Assembly: GCA_021323855.1 (NCBI GenBank)
Contig: JAJPKE010000045.1
Coordinates: forward strand, 248,001 to 312,000
Direction of reading: 5' to 3'
Origin: Chloroflexota bacterium
GTDB lineage: Bacteria; Chloroflexota; Ktedonobacteria; Ktedonobacterales; JADMIN01
Length of the DNA stretch: 64,000 bases
The notes under the pieces were generated by a model, which saw only the letters and a program-made list of their open reading frames with translations, ran no database searches and was not told the origin of the DNA. Position numbers and translations under genes: made by a program. Positions 42,952 through 50,914 of the stretch are shown piece after piece; the first letter of the stretch is position 1, and every line of letters begins with the position of its first letter.

Positions 42952-44140
42952 CGTCCTACGTTCGGCGCTGATGCCACTTCATTGCGTCTTCTCTGGGCGC
43001 ATATGAGTGGAAGGTGCGCCGATCCCCTTTCGTGTTTGGTATTCGTTAGTGCGGGCAGACATTCTCTCTGAAACGTCTACCCTGGCTCTCCAACGCGCCT
43101 TTCATCAAGAAAAGGACGTGTGGAGACGTTCCACCGCAGCGGAACGAATGATTTGCCGGACCGTGTTACGGTTATGGGGATCCTGTACCTGCGGAAGAGG
43201 CTCAACCGCAATCCCTGTTGAACCATCCGCAAGGACGCCGGGAACTGGAGCCGTGTTCCGCTATCGGCGCCCCGCCAGTAATCCGTAACCTCGCTCGGTA
43301 GCCTGGTTGGCGCCTCGCGCCAATCTTCGCCGCCTCCGCCGCCCTCCGCCCCCATTGTCCCTTCGCCACAGAGCAGTGCGACACGAGACCAAGAAGGCGA
43401 ACGCGCAGATTGGACGAGCAAGCGCTTGCGCTATCGCAGACCACGCCGGAACACATCTCTCAGGCGCGTGGCCGCCCGGCCAAACCAACCGGCAACCCGA
43501 GGACCTGAAGAAATCATGTGTCCGCCGTATATCATCGCCTACCAAACACTTCATGGAACAACTCACAGCGCCGAAGATCAAGGAAGTGGGCATGTCACAA
43601 GCCAAACAATGCGCCACGCCAGGGAGTTCGACGGTGTTTGTTGAGCCATTCAGCCGATAGGCCGGCAAACAGAGGAAGAGGGGAGAGACCACGCGGGTCA
43701 GGGGTGACGAACAACGTCGAGGTATGCGCCACTTGAGGGAAAGCGCATTTGGCCGCTACGCACAACATACGATACGCTGGCGGTAAAACTTGCCTACGAA
43801 CGTCTACGATGTCTGACTACGTGACCTGCAATTGTCATGGTAAGATTGTCGTGTATCCGCCGGGTTTTTCAGAACACTGCAACGCCGAAGACGCACTCGT
43901 TTCCGGCGATGTTTCTGGATTCTGATGCCTGCGTACCACCACGAGCCGCGTTGCATGCCCCCACTTCTCCCGGCTATTATACCAGAGGGGATGTTGTAGC
44001 GCAAGACGGAAACAACGCAACTGCTGAAATTACGCGATTCATGAACATACTGTCAGATTATTCATCCGCGTGGTCCCTGCAATTGATCGCGTGAGAATAG
44101 AAGCGCCTAGAATAGCCGGCTAGAATTGGAGCAGCAAAGG
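42952..44140. other. 1.2-kb region without a convincing gene
   Basis: Nearly 1.2 kb between the divergently transcribed S1 gene and a Nudix gene. The ORFs here (up to 143 codons) are rich in Arg/Cys/Trp and show no family resemblance. The sequence is GC-rich from 43100 to 43550 and AT-richer after 43700. Short inverted repeats occur, for example CGTTCC...GGAACG near 43130 and GCCG...CGGC near 43470. It could hold a non-coding RNA, a long S1 leader on the minus strand, or a decayed gene. No tRNA, SRP, tmRNA or RNase P signature was recognised by eye. Confidence 0.4.
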
Positions 44141-44788
44141 ATGCGGAAGATGCCGCCGGTGCAGCGGGAAACGCTGCTTCACGATGCCGATGCGCTCGTC
44201 GCATTTCTGCGCGAGCGTCTCGCGGAGACGCCGGCGCGCACGCTCAGCGAACCGGAACGCGCCGCGCGCGCGGCTGGCGTCCTGGCGCCACTCTATGCGG
44301 TTGGTGGTGAGCCGCACCTGATCTTCACCCGCCGCTCCGCAGACCTGCCCAAGCACAAAGGCGAGATTTCGTTCCCCGGTGGCGCGCGTGAGCCTGCGGA
44401 TATCAGTCTGGCGCAGACGGCGCTACGCGAGGCGCAGGAGGAGATTGGCCTCGATCCGGCGCAAGTGGAACTGCTGGGCGCGTTGCCGCCGGTGTTTGCC
44501 GCCGTCAGCAATTTCTTTATTACACCGCAGGTCGGCTGGCTGGGCGAAGGGCTGCCGGCGCTGACCACCAATCCGGCGGAGGTGGCGGAGGTGATCCTGG
44601 CGCCGCTCGCCGCGCTGGCGGACCCGGCGATCTACCACACAGAGATCTGGCATCGCTTCGGCGGCGCGCATGTCGTGCATTTCTTCGATTTCGGCCCCTA
44701 CCTTATCTGGGGCGCGACTGGGCGCATGCTCCACAGCCTATTGAGCTTGCTGCCACCGGCCAGCGCCGCGCCAACCCGATCCGCATAG
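44141..44788 (+). CDS. Nudix hydrolase, CoA pyrophosphatase-like (NudL/YeaB)
   Basis: A 215-residue hydrolase from ATG 44141 (GGAG 9 nt upstream; ATG 44150 is also possible). The UPF0035/NuCoA signature LPKHKGEISFPGGAREPAD is followed by a Nudix box (ALREAQEEIGL), the combination used by CoA and acyl-CoA pyrophosphatases that release 3',5'-ADP and phosphopantetheine. VGWLGEG and the HRFGGAHVVHFFDFGPYLIWG segment are also typical of this family. It recycles or cleans up coenzyme A; CoA-type substrate is inferred from family membership. The gene is preceded by the 1.2-kb gene-poor region. Confidence 0.88.
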   Translation: MRKMPPVQRETLLHDADALVAFLRERLAETPARTLSEPERAARAAGVLAPLYAVGGEPHLIFTRRSADLPKHKGEISFPGGAREPADISLAQTALREAQEEIGLDPAQVELLGALPPVFAAVSNFFITPQVGWLGEGLPALTTNPAEVAEVILAPLAALADPAIYHTEIWHRFGGAHVVHFFDFGPYLIWGATGRMLHSLLSLLPPASAAPTRSA

Positions 44789-44856
44789 CCGCTGGGTGGG
44801 TAGGCGGATGTCTACGCAAATATGCCTGGTTAGATGCAAAAAGATGGTTAGACGGA

Positions 44857-44862
44857 TATAAT
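44857..44862 (+). promoter_or_regulatory. TATAAT -10 box ahead of the structured segment
   Basis: Perfect -10 TATAAT in GACGGATATAATACTAACGA. No strong -35 at 17 nt (ATGCAA-like). A transcript would begin near 44869 and immediately enter the paired region. Confidence 0.5.
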
Positions 44863-44868
44863 ACTAAC

Positions 44869-45000
44869 GAGCTAGGCTGTAGGTCCTGCCTGGGCAATAC
44901 GCATTTTATGCGGGTTACTGGGTCTGGAAAGAAGCGTTTCAACCTACAGGCGAGCCGGTGTAGCCTTGTTGCAGGCCCCCACCTGATAGCAGAGGCTACT
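44869..45000 (+). ncRNA. Candidate structured RNA of unknown family
   Basis: Stem 1: CTGTAGGT (44877-44884) with ACCTACAG (44942-44949), enclosing an inner hairpin CGCAT-TTT-ATGCG (44900-44912). Stem 2: GTAGCCT (44960-44966) with AGGCTAC (44993-44999), enclosing CAGG-CCCCCA-CCTG (44972-44985). A perfect TATAAT lies just upstream and no open frame spans the region. The bulged two-hairpin layout and the CCCCCACCTG loop recall 6S-type RNA in a general way, but I cannot assign a family by eye. It could alternatively be a leader or riboswitch. Confidence 0.4.
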
Positions 45001-45020
45001 GGCTGGCGTTCTTCTCAGGA

Positions 45021-45086
45021 TTGTAGTTGTAGCGCCTGTCTTGTAGTGCTTCCTCTGTAGGGCGTTTCGTAGGGTTTGTTTCGTAG
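45021..45086 (+). repeat. Six degenerate TYGTAG direct repeats
   Basis: TTGTAG at 45021, 45027 and 45041, CTGTAG at 45055, TCGTAG at 45067 and 45081. Spacing is irregular (6-14 nt). They could be a regulator-binding array or simple-sequence drift. Confidence 0.4.
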
Positions 45087-45314
45087 CCGTTATTCTCCTG
45101 AAGACGCGCAATCGCGGCGGAGGCGAACTCCTCAATCCCACTTCATCCGTTCGTCTCTGCTGCGGTTGCGTCGCTTTCTATTTACATATTCGCCTGCTTG
45201 CGCGATGAGCAGGGTATTTGATTTTTTGCGCCGCCTCCTCTGGCGGTTGTTTGTCGTGCCTGCGAATTTCCTCTAACTGGCAGCCGTGCCAACCCCAGCC
45301 AATTCGCCAATCGT

Positions 45315-45332
45315 TATAATCTGTATAATCTG
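45315..45332 (+). promoter_or_regulatory. Tandem TATAAT boxes before first zinc-ribbon paralog
   Basis: TATAATCTGTATAATCTG: two perfect -10 boxes (45315-45320 and 45324-45329) repeated with 9-nt period. Either may drive the gene starting at 45446. Confidence 0.5.
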
Positions 45333-45445
45333 TGGGAACATTGGCCCTATTGCGCACACATCGTCGTGGTGGCGCGTCTTTGTGCTTGTATACTGCTAGA
45401 GGTAATCGCATTGTACTGGATACTGGTGATGGACGAGGGGCAAGA

Positions 45446-46771
45446 GTGACGACGATGGTGTGTCCGAACTGTGGACAAGAAATACGGCAAGACCTACAAG
45501 AGCAAGGGGCAATGGGAGGTGAAGGCAGCAGCACCCTATGCCCGCACTGCCACCAGCCGCTACCAGAGCGACCGCCGGCTGGCACTCTGGCAGATGCCGA
45601 CCCGCCGACGCTGCCGCTGAGCGAGGTTGCGGCGGCTCCCGCTGCGAAGCTCCCGGCGCATCCGTTGCCACCGCTGCCGGGACAGGCGGCACCACCACAA
45701 ACCGGGCAGAGAAACATGATGGAATCAGCGGCGACACTTGCGTCTGCACAGGAGACGCAGGGCATGCCGGACGCACAGAGGCCAGCGTTGGAGGATGCGG
45801 AGACCGCGCCGGTGGCGACTGCCCCGTCCGGAGGCGCGCCGCTGCTGCCGTTCATTCCTATTCTCACTGAAGCTCCAACCCTTCCCACGCCGGTCGCACC
45901 AGCCGCACCCGTTGCGCCTGCTGTTGCCACGGCGCCAGCAGAAACCGCTCCCGCATCGTCCCCCGTTGCTGCTTCTGTTGTTCCGGCGCCTGCGCCCGCG
46001 CCTCTACCAGTTCCCGCGCCCGCGCCGGTCTATGCCCCTCCAATTGAAGAGGAAGCAACGGCGGTTATCCCATCGCCGCCTGCGCAAGTCTCGCCTGCGC
46101 CGCCATCACCCCAACCACAGCAACCAGAGAAACCACAGAAACCCGCGACCGGCAAGCGGCGGCGGCTCTGGCAGACGGTTCTCATCCTGGTCTTGCTCGC
46201 CATCATCGCCGGTGGTATTGCTGGCTATCGCATCATCAGCCAGAATCCAACGATCTATCAGAGTTCGCTCAAGGGCAGCCTGGATGGCTGGCAAAACGAT
46301 CACAACTGTGCCCAGAAGCAGGACGGCTATCACATCACCGCTAGCTCTATCTGCTATGCGCCGGTGGATAGCCAGGCGGATGCCGACGTGAGCGTGACGG
46401 TGACACAGCCGGGCGGTTCAGGCGACCTCTTTTATGGCATCATCCTGCGCAGCACTCCTGGGCAGCATTACTATCTCTTCGGTTTGGATGGCAATGGCGA
46501 GTGGGCATTTGTGAATATCGCCAACAACAGCGCGCAGCCGGTCTACCTGGTGCAGCCGACGCTCGATGCCGCCATCCACGGCGGGCTACACCAGACGAAC
46601 ACGTTAGAGGTGAAGATGAAGGGGTCGCGCTTCGACTTCTTCGTCAATGGCACACAGGTGGGCGAGATCACGGATGGACACTACACCTCCGGCTTGATTG
46701 GCCTTTCGGGGGAGGACGGTGTCGAGGTAGTCTATACTAACCTGCGTATCAACAAGATGCCTGGCGCCTGA
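45446..46771 (+). CDS. Zinc-ribbon membrane protein, paralog 1 of 5
   Basis: A 441-residue protein from GTG 45446 (GAGGGG 5 nt upstream). Order: zinc ribbon (CPNCGQEI...CPHCHQPL), a Pro/Ala/Val-rich linker of over 200 residues (PAPAPAPLPVPAPAP), one membrane helix (LILVLLAIIAGGIAGYRII), then a C-terminal beta-rich domain of about 165 residues. That domain shares with its four paralogs W-x-(N/D)-x-x-H/Q-C...DGYH(I/V)...C(Y/F)xP, a GxxxRxxxxxxYYxFxxDxxGxW core, and an (N)TLEVxxxGxxFxFFVNG motif. The core resembles LamG/concanavalin-like or DUF1080 sugar-binding sandwiches. The two invariant cysteines may form a disulfide outside the membrane. Function unknown. Confidence 0.9.
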   Translation: MTTMVCPNCGQEIRQDLQEQGAMGGEGSSTLCPHCHQPLPERPPAGTLADADPPTLPLSEVAAAPAAKLPAHPLPPLPGQAAPPQTGQRNMMESAATLASAQETQGMPDAQRPALEDAETAPVATAPSGGAPLLPFIPILTEAPTLPTPVAPAAPVAPAVATAPAETAPASSPVAASVVPAPAPAPLPVPAPAPVYAPPIEEEATAVIPSPPAQVSPAPPSPQPQQPEKPQKPATGKRRRLWQTVLILVLLAIIAGGIAGYRIISQNPTIYQSSLKGSLDGWQNDHNCAQKQDGYHITASSICYAPVDSQADADVSVTVTQPGGSGDLFYGIILRSTPGQHYYLFGLDGNGEWAFVNIANNSAQPVYLVQPTLDAAIHGGLHQTNTLEVKMKGSRFDFFVNGTQVGEITDGHYTSGLIGLSGEDGVEVVYTNLRINKMPGA

Positions 46772-46820
46772 TCTTGAGAGCAACGAGCGGGCGGACATGT
46801 ACTCTGGGGAGAGGCGATTC

Positions 46821-47993
46821 ATGTATCTCGTGCGATGCTCCGCTTGTGGCTTGGAGATTGGCAATACCAACCGCACCACCTGCCCGCGTTGTGGCGCGCC
46901 GCTGCTTTCCACCGGCACCACCGGACGGCAGCGCGTGCCTCCGCCCCAGGTGCCACCTACGTCTCCTACGTCTCCTGGTGCATCCAGATATCCCGCGCAG
47001 CAGTCCATGCGTCCGCCGGGTCCACCAAATCCTCCACTCGAACAGCGGCCAACAGCGGTAAGGCCGGCGGCGAGAAGGCCAGTCTCGCCGGGCAAGCCAC
47101 ACCTCACGCTGCCGAGCAATCGCCGCCCCAATCGTCCGGCCCAGCCATCCAGTATGAGCCAGTGGGATGCGGTAGATAGCCTGGACAGCGCCAGCGATAC
47201 AGGCGACGTTGATACGATGATTGCACCGGCGGAGTCACGCACGGCGACCGGACGCTACAAGCGATATGGCCTGGGCAAAGCGCCGCCATATCCAGTGCTT
47301 TCGCCGCAGCAGGAGAAACGGCGCGCGCCGCTCATTATGGGCGTGCTCTCGGCGGTGATCGTCGTGGCGTTGCTCTTTGGGGTGGGTGCGGTGCTGCTGG
47401 GGCATCGTGCGGCAACGGCGCAGACGCCGCCGACCGCTTCAAGCGTGCGTACCAGTGTTGCTACCAGCGTCCTGCCCAATACGCTCTACCAAAGCGCGCT
47501 GCTGGGAGTGGCAAATGGGTGGATCACCGACGCGCATTGCGCAGCCAAAGCCGATGGCTACCACATCACCGGCGCGTCGCTCTGTTATGCGCCGGTGGGG
47601 GCGCAGGCAAATGTAGATATCACCGTCACAGTGAAACAGTTGAGCGGACCGCTGAATCTGTTCTATGGCATCGTGCTGCGCCAGTCCGGCAACGGCAATT
47701 ACTACTTTTTTGGCATAGATGGCAACGGCAAATGGACATTTGCCAGGTTGAGCAATAACACCAGCAGTTTCCTCGTTCATCCAGCGGGGAATAGCGCCAT
47801 CAAGAGCAACCTCAAGCAAACGAACGTCATGGAAGTGAAAGGTATCGGCTCGCATTTCCAGTTCTTCGTCAACGGCACGAGCATTGGCCAGAGCGACGAT
47901 GCAACCTATGCCAGCGGGTTGATCGGCCTTACCAGTGGCAATGGTATCGAGGTAGCGTATACCAATATTACCATCACCCAACTACCGGGCTGA
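46821..47993 (+). CDS. Zinc-ribbon membrane protein, paralog 2 of 5
   Basis: A 390-residue protein from ATG 46821 (GAGAGG 6 nt upstream). Zinc ribbon CSACGLEI...CPRCGAPL, Pro/Ser-rich linker, membrane helix (GVLSAVIVVALLFGVGAVLL) and the shared C-terminal domain (NGWITDAHCAAKADGYHITG, then CYAPVGAQANVDITVTV). About 50 nt separate it from paralog 1, so the two are probably co-transcribed. Both zinc-ribbon CxxC pairs are intact. The linker is less Pro-rich than in paralog 1. As in the others, the zinc ribbon would face the cytoplasm and the C-terminal domain the outside. Confidence 0.9.
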   Translation: MYLVRCSACGLEIGNTNRTTCPRCGAPLLSTGTTGRQRVPPPQVPPTSPTSPGASRYPAQQSMRPPGPPNPPLEQRPTAVRPAARRPVSPGKPHLTLPSNRRPNRPAQPSSMSQWDAVDSLDSASDTGDVDTMIAPAESRTATGRYKRYGLGKAPPYPVLSPQQEKRRAPLIMGVLSAVIVVALLFGVGAVLLGHRAATAQTPPTASSVRTSVATSVLPNTLYQSALLGVANGWITDAHCAAKADGYHITGASLCYAPVGAQANVDITVTVKQLSGPLNLFYGIVLRQSGNGNYYFFGIDGNGKWTFARLSNNTSSFLVHPAGNSAIKSNLKQTNVMEVKGIGSHFQFFVNGTSIGQSDDATYASGLIGLTSGNGIEVAYTNITITQLPG

Positions 47994-48237
47994 TTGGCAC
48001 GCTGCGTCCCAGACATTTGTCCTATGTAGGGCGTTTGCGCCATATCTCTGAGTGACGGAGGGCGTCTGGCTGCGTTATGCTTCTGGGGGGGCACACGTTA
48101 TCTCTTCGTTGACGAGCAGCCCATCAGAAAAGCCGGAAGACAAGCAAACCAGAAAAACGCAACGACGCGCCTTCTCAGGATTGGATGGCCAGGATGCGCA
48201 TGTGGATGCTGACATCCTGGCAGGAGGTACGCTTAAC

Positions 48238-49398
48238 ATGCAACGCTGTCCGACCTGTGGGCTGGACATTCAAGACGCGAACACCACCGTGTGCCCGCGT
48301 TGCGGTCAGCCGCTGCCAACCGCACAGCCACCGAATCAGTACAATCCATATGGCAACGCGCCGTATGGTAGCGCGCCCACGGCGCAGGAAAGCTATGGGC
48401 AATATGGGCAGTACGGCCCCTATGGGCAACCGGCGGCTCCATCGCAATCTCCCTACGGCCAGCCGCCAAGCTATGGCCAGCCCGCCAACCCGTATGGCCA
48501 ACCGGCGCAACCCAGCGTCCCCATGTATGGCCAGACGACCCCCGGCGCGCCAACCTACGGCCAACCAGGAGCGCCGTCGCAGGGCTTCCCACCCGCCTAT
48601 GGGCAGCCTGGCGCACCCTCACAGGGCTATCCGCCGGCCTACGGGCAACCGGGAGCGCCAACCTATGGCGGGCCGGGTGGCTCGCCTTTCACGACGCCGC
48701 CGAAGAAGAGTCCGCTGCCGCTGATTCTGGGGATTCTTGGCGGAATCATCCTGCTTGCCATTATCGCTGGCGGCGCGCTCTATGCCATAGGCAAGGGGAA
48801 CGGAACCGCGCAGAACAATAGCAATCCGACGGCGACGACAGGTACAACCGGGCCAGCACCCACCGCCACGTCGAGCGCGCAGGTCCTCATCAACGATCCG
48901 CTTACCTCGGATACGGGGCAATGGGCCAATGACTCACATTGCACCATCAAGCCAGACGGCTATCATATCAAAGACAACTATGAGTGTTTCGCGCCGGTCC
49001 AAACCCCGGCCAACTTTGATATGAAGGTGACGGTCAGCCAGGCTGCGGGCAACAACACTGATCCGAGTGGCATGCTCTGGCATGCGGATGAACAGGGCGT
49101 CGAGTATGACTTCGTCATTTATGGCGATGGCGATTGGACCGTACTCAAATGCACAAGCCTCAGCAGTTGTAACCCAATCGTGTCGTCGCGCGCCAGCAGC
49201 GCGATCCATCAGGGATTGAATCAGAAGAACACTATCGAGGTGCAGGCTACCGGCTCACACTTCGTGTTCCTCATCAATGGCACACAGGTTGGACAGGTGA
49301 ATGATTCCAGCTTGACCGCCACCCATTGCGGCCTCTTTGCTGGCGGATCGGTTGAAGCGGTCTTCACCAACTTCATCATCACCGTTCCCAATTCCTGA
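48238..49398 (+). CDS. Zinc-ribbon membrane protein, paralog 3 of 5
   Basis: A 386-residue protein from ATG 48238, with AGGAGGT upstream; the frame extends back to 48052 but without plausible coding character. Zinc ribbon CPTCGLDI...CPRCGQPL, then a Gly/Pro/Tyr/Gln-rich linker built from repeats such as YGQPGAPSQGFPPAYGQPGA (14-residue unit), one membrane helix (LILGILGGIILLAIIAGGAL) and the C-terminal domain (GQWANDSHCTIKPDGYHIKD, then CFAPVQTPANFDMKVTV). A 244-nt gap with no obvious terminator separates it from paralog 2. The repeat unit is nearly identical in DNA to that of paralog 4. Confidence 0.9.
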   Translation: MQRCPTCGLDIQDANTTVCPRCGQPLPTAQPPNQYNPYGNAPYGSAPTAQESYGQYGQYGPYGQPAAPSQSPYGQPPSYGQPANPYGQPAQPSVPMYGQTTPGAPTYGQPGAPSQGFPPAYGQPGAPSQGYPPAYGQPGAPTYGGPGGSPFTTPPKKSPLPLILGILGGIILLAIIAGGALYAIGKGNGTAQNNSNPTATTGTTGPAPTATSSAQVLINDPLTSDTGQWANDSHCTIKPDGYHIKDNYECFAPVQTPANFDMKVTVSQAAGNNTDPSGMLWHADEQGVEYDFVIYGDGDWTVLKCTSLSSCNPIVSSRASSAIHQGLNQKNTIEVQATGSHFVFLINGTQVGQVNDSSLTATHCGLFAGGSVEAVFTNFIITVPNS

Positions 49399-49425
49399 TG
49401 GCGGAGTAGCCAGGCAAACCCGTTG

Positions 49426-49467
49426 CGGCGGACATCTCGCACATTTTCCACGAGATGTCCGCCGTTT
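49426..49467 (+). terminator. Intrinsic terminator after paralog 3
   Basis: CGGCGGACATCTCG (49426-49439) and CGAGATGTCCGCCG (49451-49464) give a perfect 14-bp stem with an 11-nt loop followed by TTTCTC, between convergent genes. Confidence 0.8.
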
Positions 49468-49468
49468 C

Positions 49469-50614
49469 TCATTCGCTGGCAATCCGCAGCAACTCGCGGA
49501 AGAGGCTGGCGATTTCATCGTCGCTGAGCGCGTCGGTTGCGTCACCGACGGTCAGTTCAAACTTGCTGTAGCCTGGCAGTTCCGTTGGCGCGAACCATGC
49601 CGAGAGCAACACATGTGATTCGCGGGCGACGGCAACGCTGGCAGCAAGCAATGCTTCGGGTTCGCCGCGCAGATAGACGTGCATCATATGCGTCTGTGGT
49701 CGTTCCGGCAGTATCTGGATGCCCGGAATGGTGTGGAACGCCTCGGCAATTGCCAGCGCCCGCGCATGGTAGTGCGGGAAGCGCGCGATTCGCTGGCGTA
49801 GCCCCGCCCGCGCCGAGAGCACATAGGGAAAGAGCGAGCGAGGCCGCCCGCCGTGCCGCACCTGCCAGATGCGCGCCTCCGCGATGAAGTCGCGCGTGCC
49901 GGTCAGCGCTGCACCGGTGATGCCGCCAATGCCCTTGTAGAACGAGACATAGACGCTATCGAAGAGCGCCGCCACCTCGGCGTAAGAGCGCCCGTAATAA
50001 GGCGCGGCCTCCCAGAGACGCGCGCCGTCCATATGCGTGGCGATGCCACGCTGGCGCGCCCAGGCGACCTGCGCCTGGAGGTCATCCCATTCAGGGAGCT
50101 GGCCGCCGATTTCGCGCTGTGGCAGTTCGATCAGCAGCGCCGCCAGCGGTTCCGCCACGGCTTCGAGGTCGGCCAGCGTCAGTAGGCGATGGCGGTCGCC
50201 AGCGAGCCGGCCATGCAGCCCATGCAGCCGCTCGTAGCCCATCTGCTCGTGTAGTTGCAGGTGACAGGTGGGATGGAAGGCGACAGTCGTGCAGTGTGCG
50301 CGCTCGCTCCAGATGCGCAGCGCGATCTGCTGCGCCATTGTGCCGGTAGGCAGGAAGACGGCGGCTTCTTTGCCAAGCAGACCGGCTATCTCATGCTCGA
50401 ACTCCTCGATCAGCTTGCCGGTGCCATAGATATCCAGCGTTTCGTCGTCACCAACCTCATCCGCCATTGCCAGCAACGTCTCGCGCAGGCGCATACGCCC
50501 GTGGCCGCTCAAGAAGCGGTCGCATTGCGCGAAAACCGCTTCGCGCTCCTGCCGCTGCTGCCGTAGCTTCTCTTGTTGCTCTTGTTCCGTTTCAGCTTGG
50601 ACATTCGTTACCAT
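49469..50614 (-). CDS. Threonine aldolase-type PLP-dependent beta-eliminating lyase
   Basis: A 381-residue PLP enzyme of fold type I. The likely Schiff-base lysine is in SVYVSFYKGIGGITG, and the PLP-binding Asp in THMDGARLWEAAPYYG; GTGKLIEEFEHEIAGLLGKE and FLPTGTMAQQIAL are typical of low-specificity L-threonine aldolases (GLY1/LtaA) that cleave threonine to glycine and acetaldehyde. Tryptophanase-like lyases share the fold, so substrate is inferred. The N-terminus has about 25 Gln/Glu/Arg-rich residues ahead of the fold. It is embedded on the opposite strand inside the zinc-ribbon gene cluster and separates paralogs 3 and 4. Confidence 0.88.
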   Translation of the reverse strand: MVTNVQAETEQEQQEKLRQQRQEREAVFAQCDRFLSGHGRMRLRETLLAMADEVGDDETLDIYGTGKLIEEFEHEIAGLLGKEAAVFLPTGTMAQQIALRIWSERAHCTTVAFHPTCHLQLHEQMGYERLHGLHGRLAGDRHRLLTLADLEAVAEPLAALLIELPQREIGGQLPEWDDLQAQVAWARQRGIATHMDGARLWEAAPYYGRSYAEVAALFDSVYVSFYKGIGGITGAALTGTRDFIAEARIWQVRHGGRPRSLFPYVLSARAGLRQRIARFPHYHARALAIAEAFHTIPGIQILPERPQTHMMHVYLRGEPEALLAASVAVARESHVLLSAWFAPTELPGYSKFELTVGDATDALSDDEIASLFRELLRIASE

Positions 50615-50914
50615 CGCTCACGTATCCTCCTGGCATTTCCACGACTTCGGTCGTATTGTAGCGCCCGCCGCTCATCCGCGTACTGCACAAGAGGACAGGT
50701 CAGTGCCGGATGCGCAATTCCTGAAGATAAGCCGCCTGCGCCGCAACCATCTATACAGGCGGCCATGTATGCGTTATACTGCTCCTGCACTTCATTGAAG
50801 AGGCCGTTTCCATGGGGCCAGTGGTGGTTGATGGAGATGCCCGATAAGTGCCCGTTTCTGTGGATATCATGTGATATCTCTTGGTATCTCTGCGAGCGAA
50901 GGATGAGAAGAACG
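50615..50914. other. Divergent intergenic region with GATATC palindrome
   Basis: 300 nt between the aldolase (minus) and paralog 4 (plus). A minus-strand TACAAT (50655-50660 on plus as ATTGTA) probably serves the aldolase. GATATCATGTGATATC (50863-50878) is a near-perfect palindrome 36 nt before the paralog 4 start and may be an operator. Confidence 0.45.
50863..50878 (+). promoter_or_regulatory. GATATCA-TG-TGATATC palindrome
   Basis: Two perfect 7-nt half-sites separated by 2 nt, located 36 nt upstream of the paralog 4 ATG. A candidate binding site for a dimeric regulator. Confidence 0.4.

Larger units (their letters stand above)
44789..45445. other. Gene-free region with promoters and a structured segment
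   Basis: 657 nt before the first zinc-ribbon paralog. It contains a TATAAT promoter (44857), a two-hairpin structured segment (44877-44999), six TYGTAG-type direct repeats (45021-45086) and tandem TATAATCTG boxes (45315-45332), each listed separately. No protein gene was seen. Confidence 0.6.

Noticed and set aside
41188-43071. Long plus-strand ORF (627 codons) antisense to the S1 gene
   Set aside because: Codon-shadow of the S1 gene; translation is low-complexity with no recognisable domains.
43261-43692. 143-codon minus-strand ORF in the gene-poor region
   Set aside because: Cys/Trp/Arg-rich, no ribosome-binding site and no family resemblance; treated as non-coding.
42952-44140. tRNA, tmRNA, SRP RNA or RNase P RNA in the gene-poor region
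   Set aside because: None of the diagnostic sequence blocks could be found by eye on either strand.
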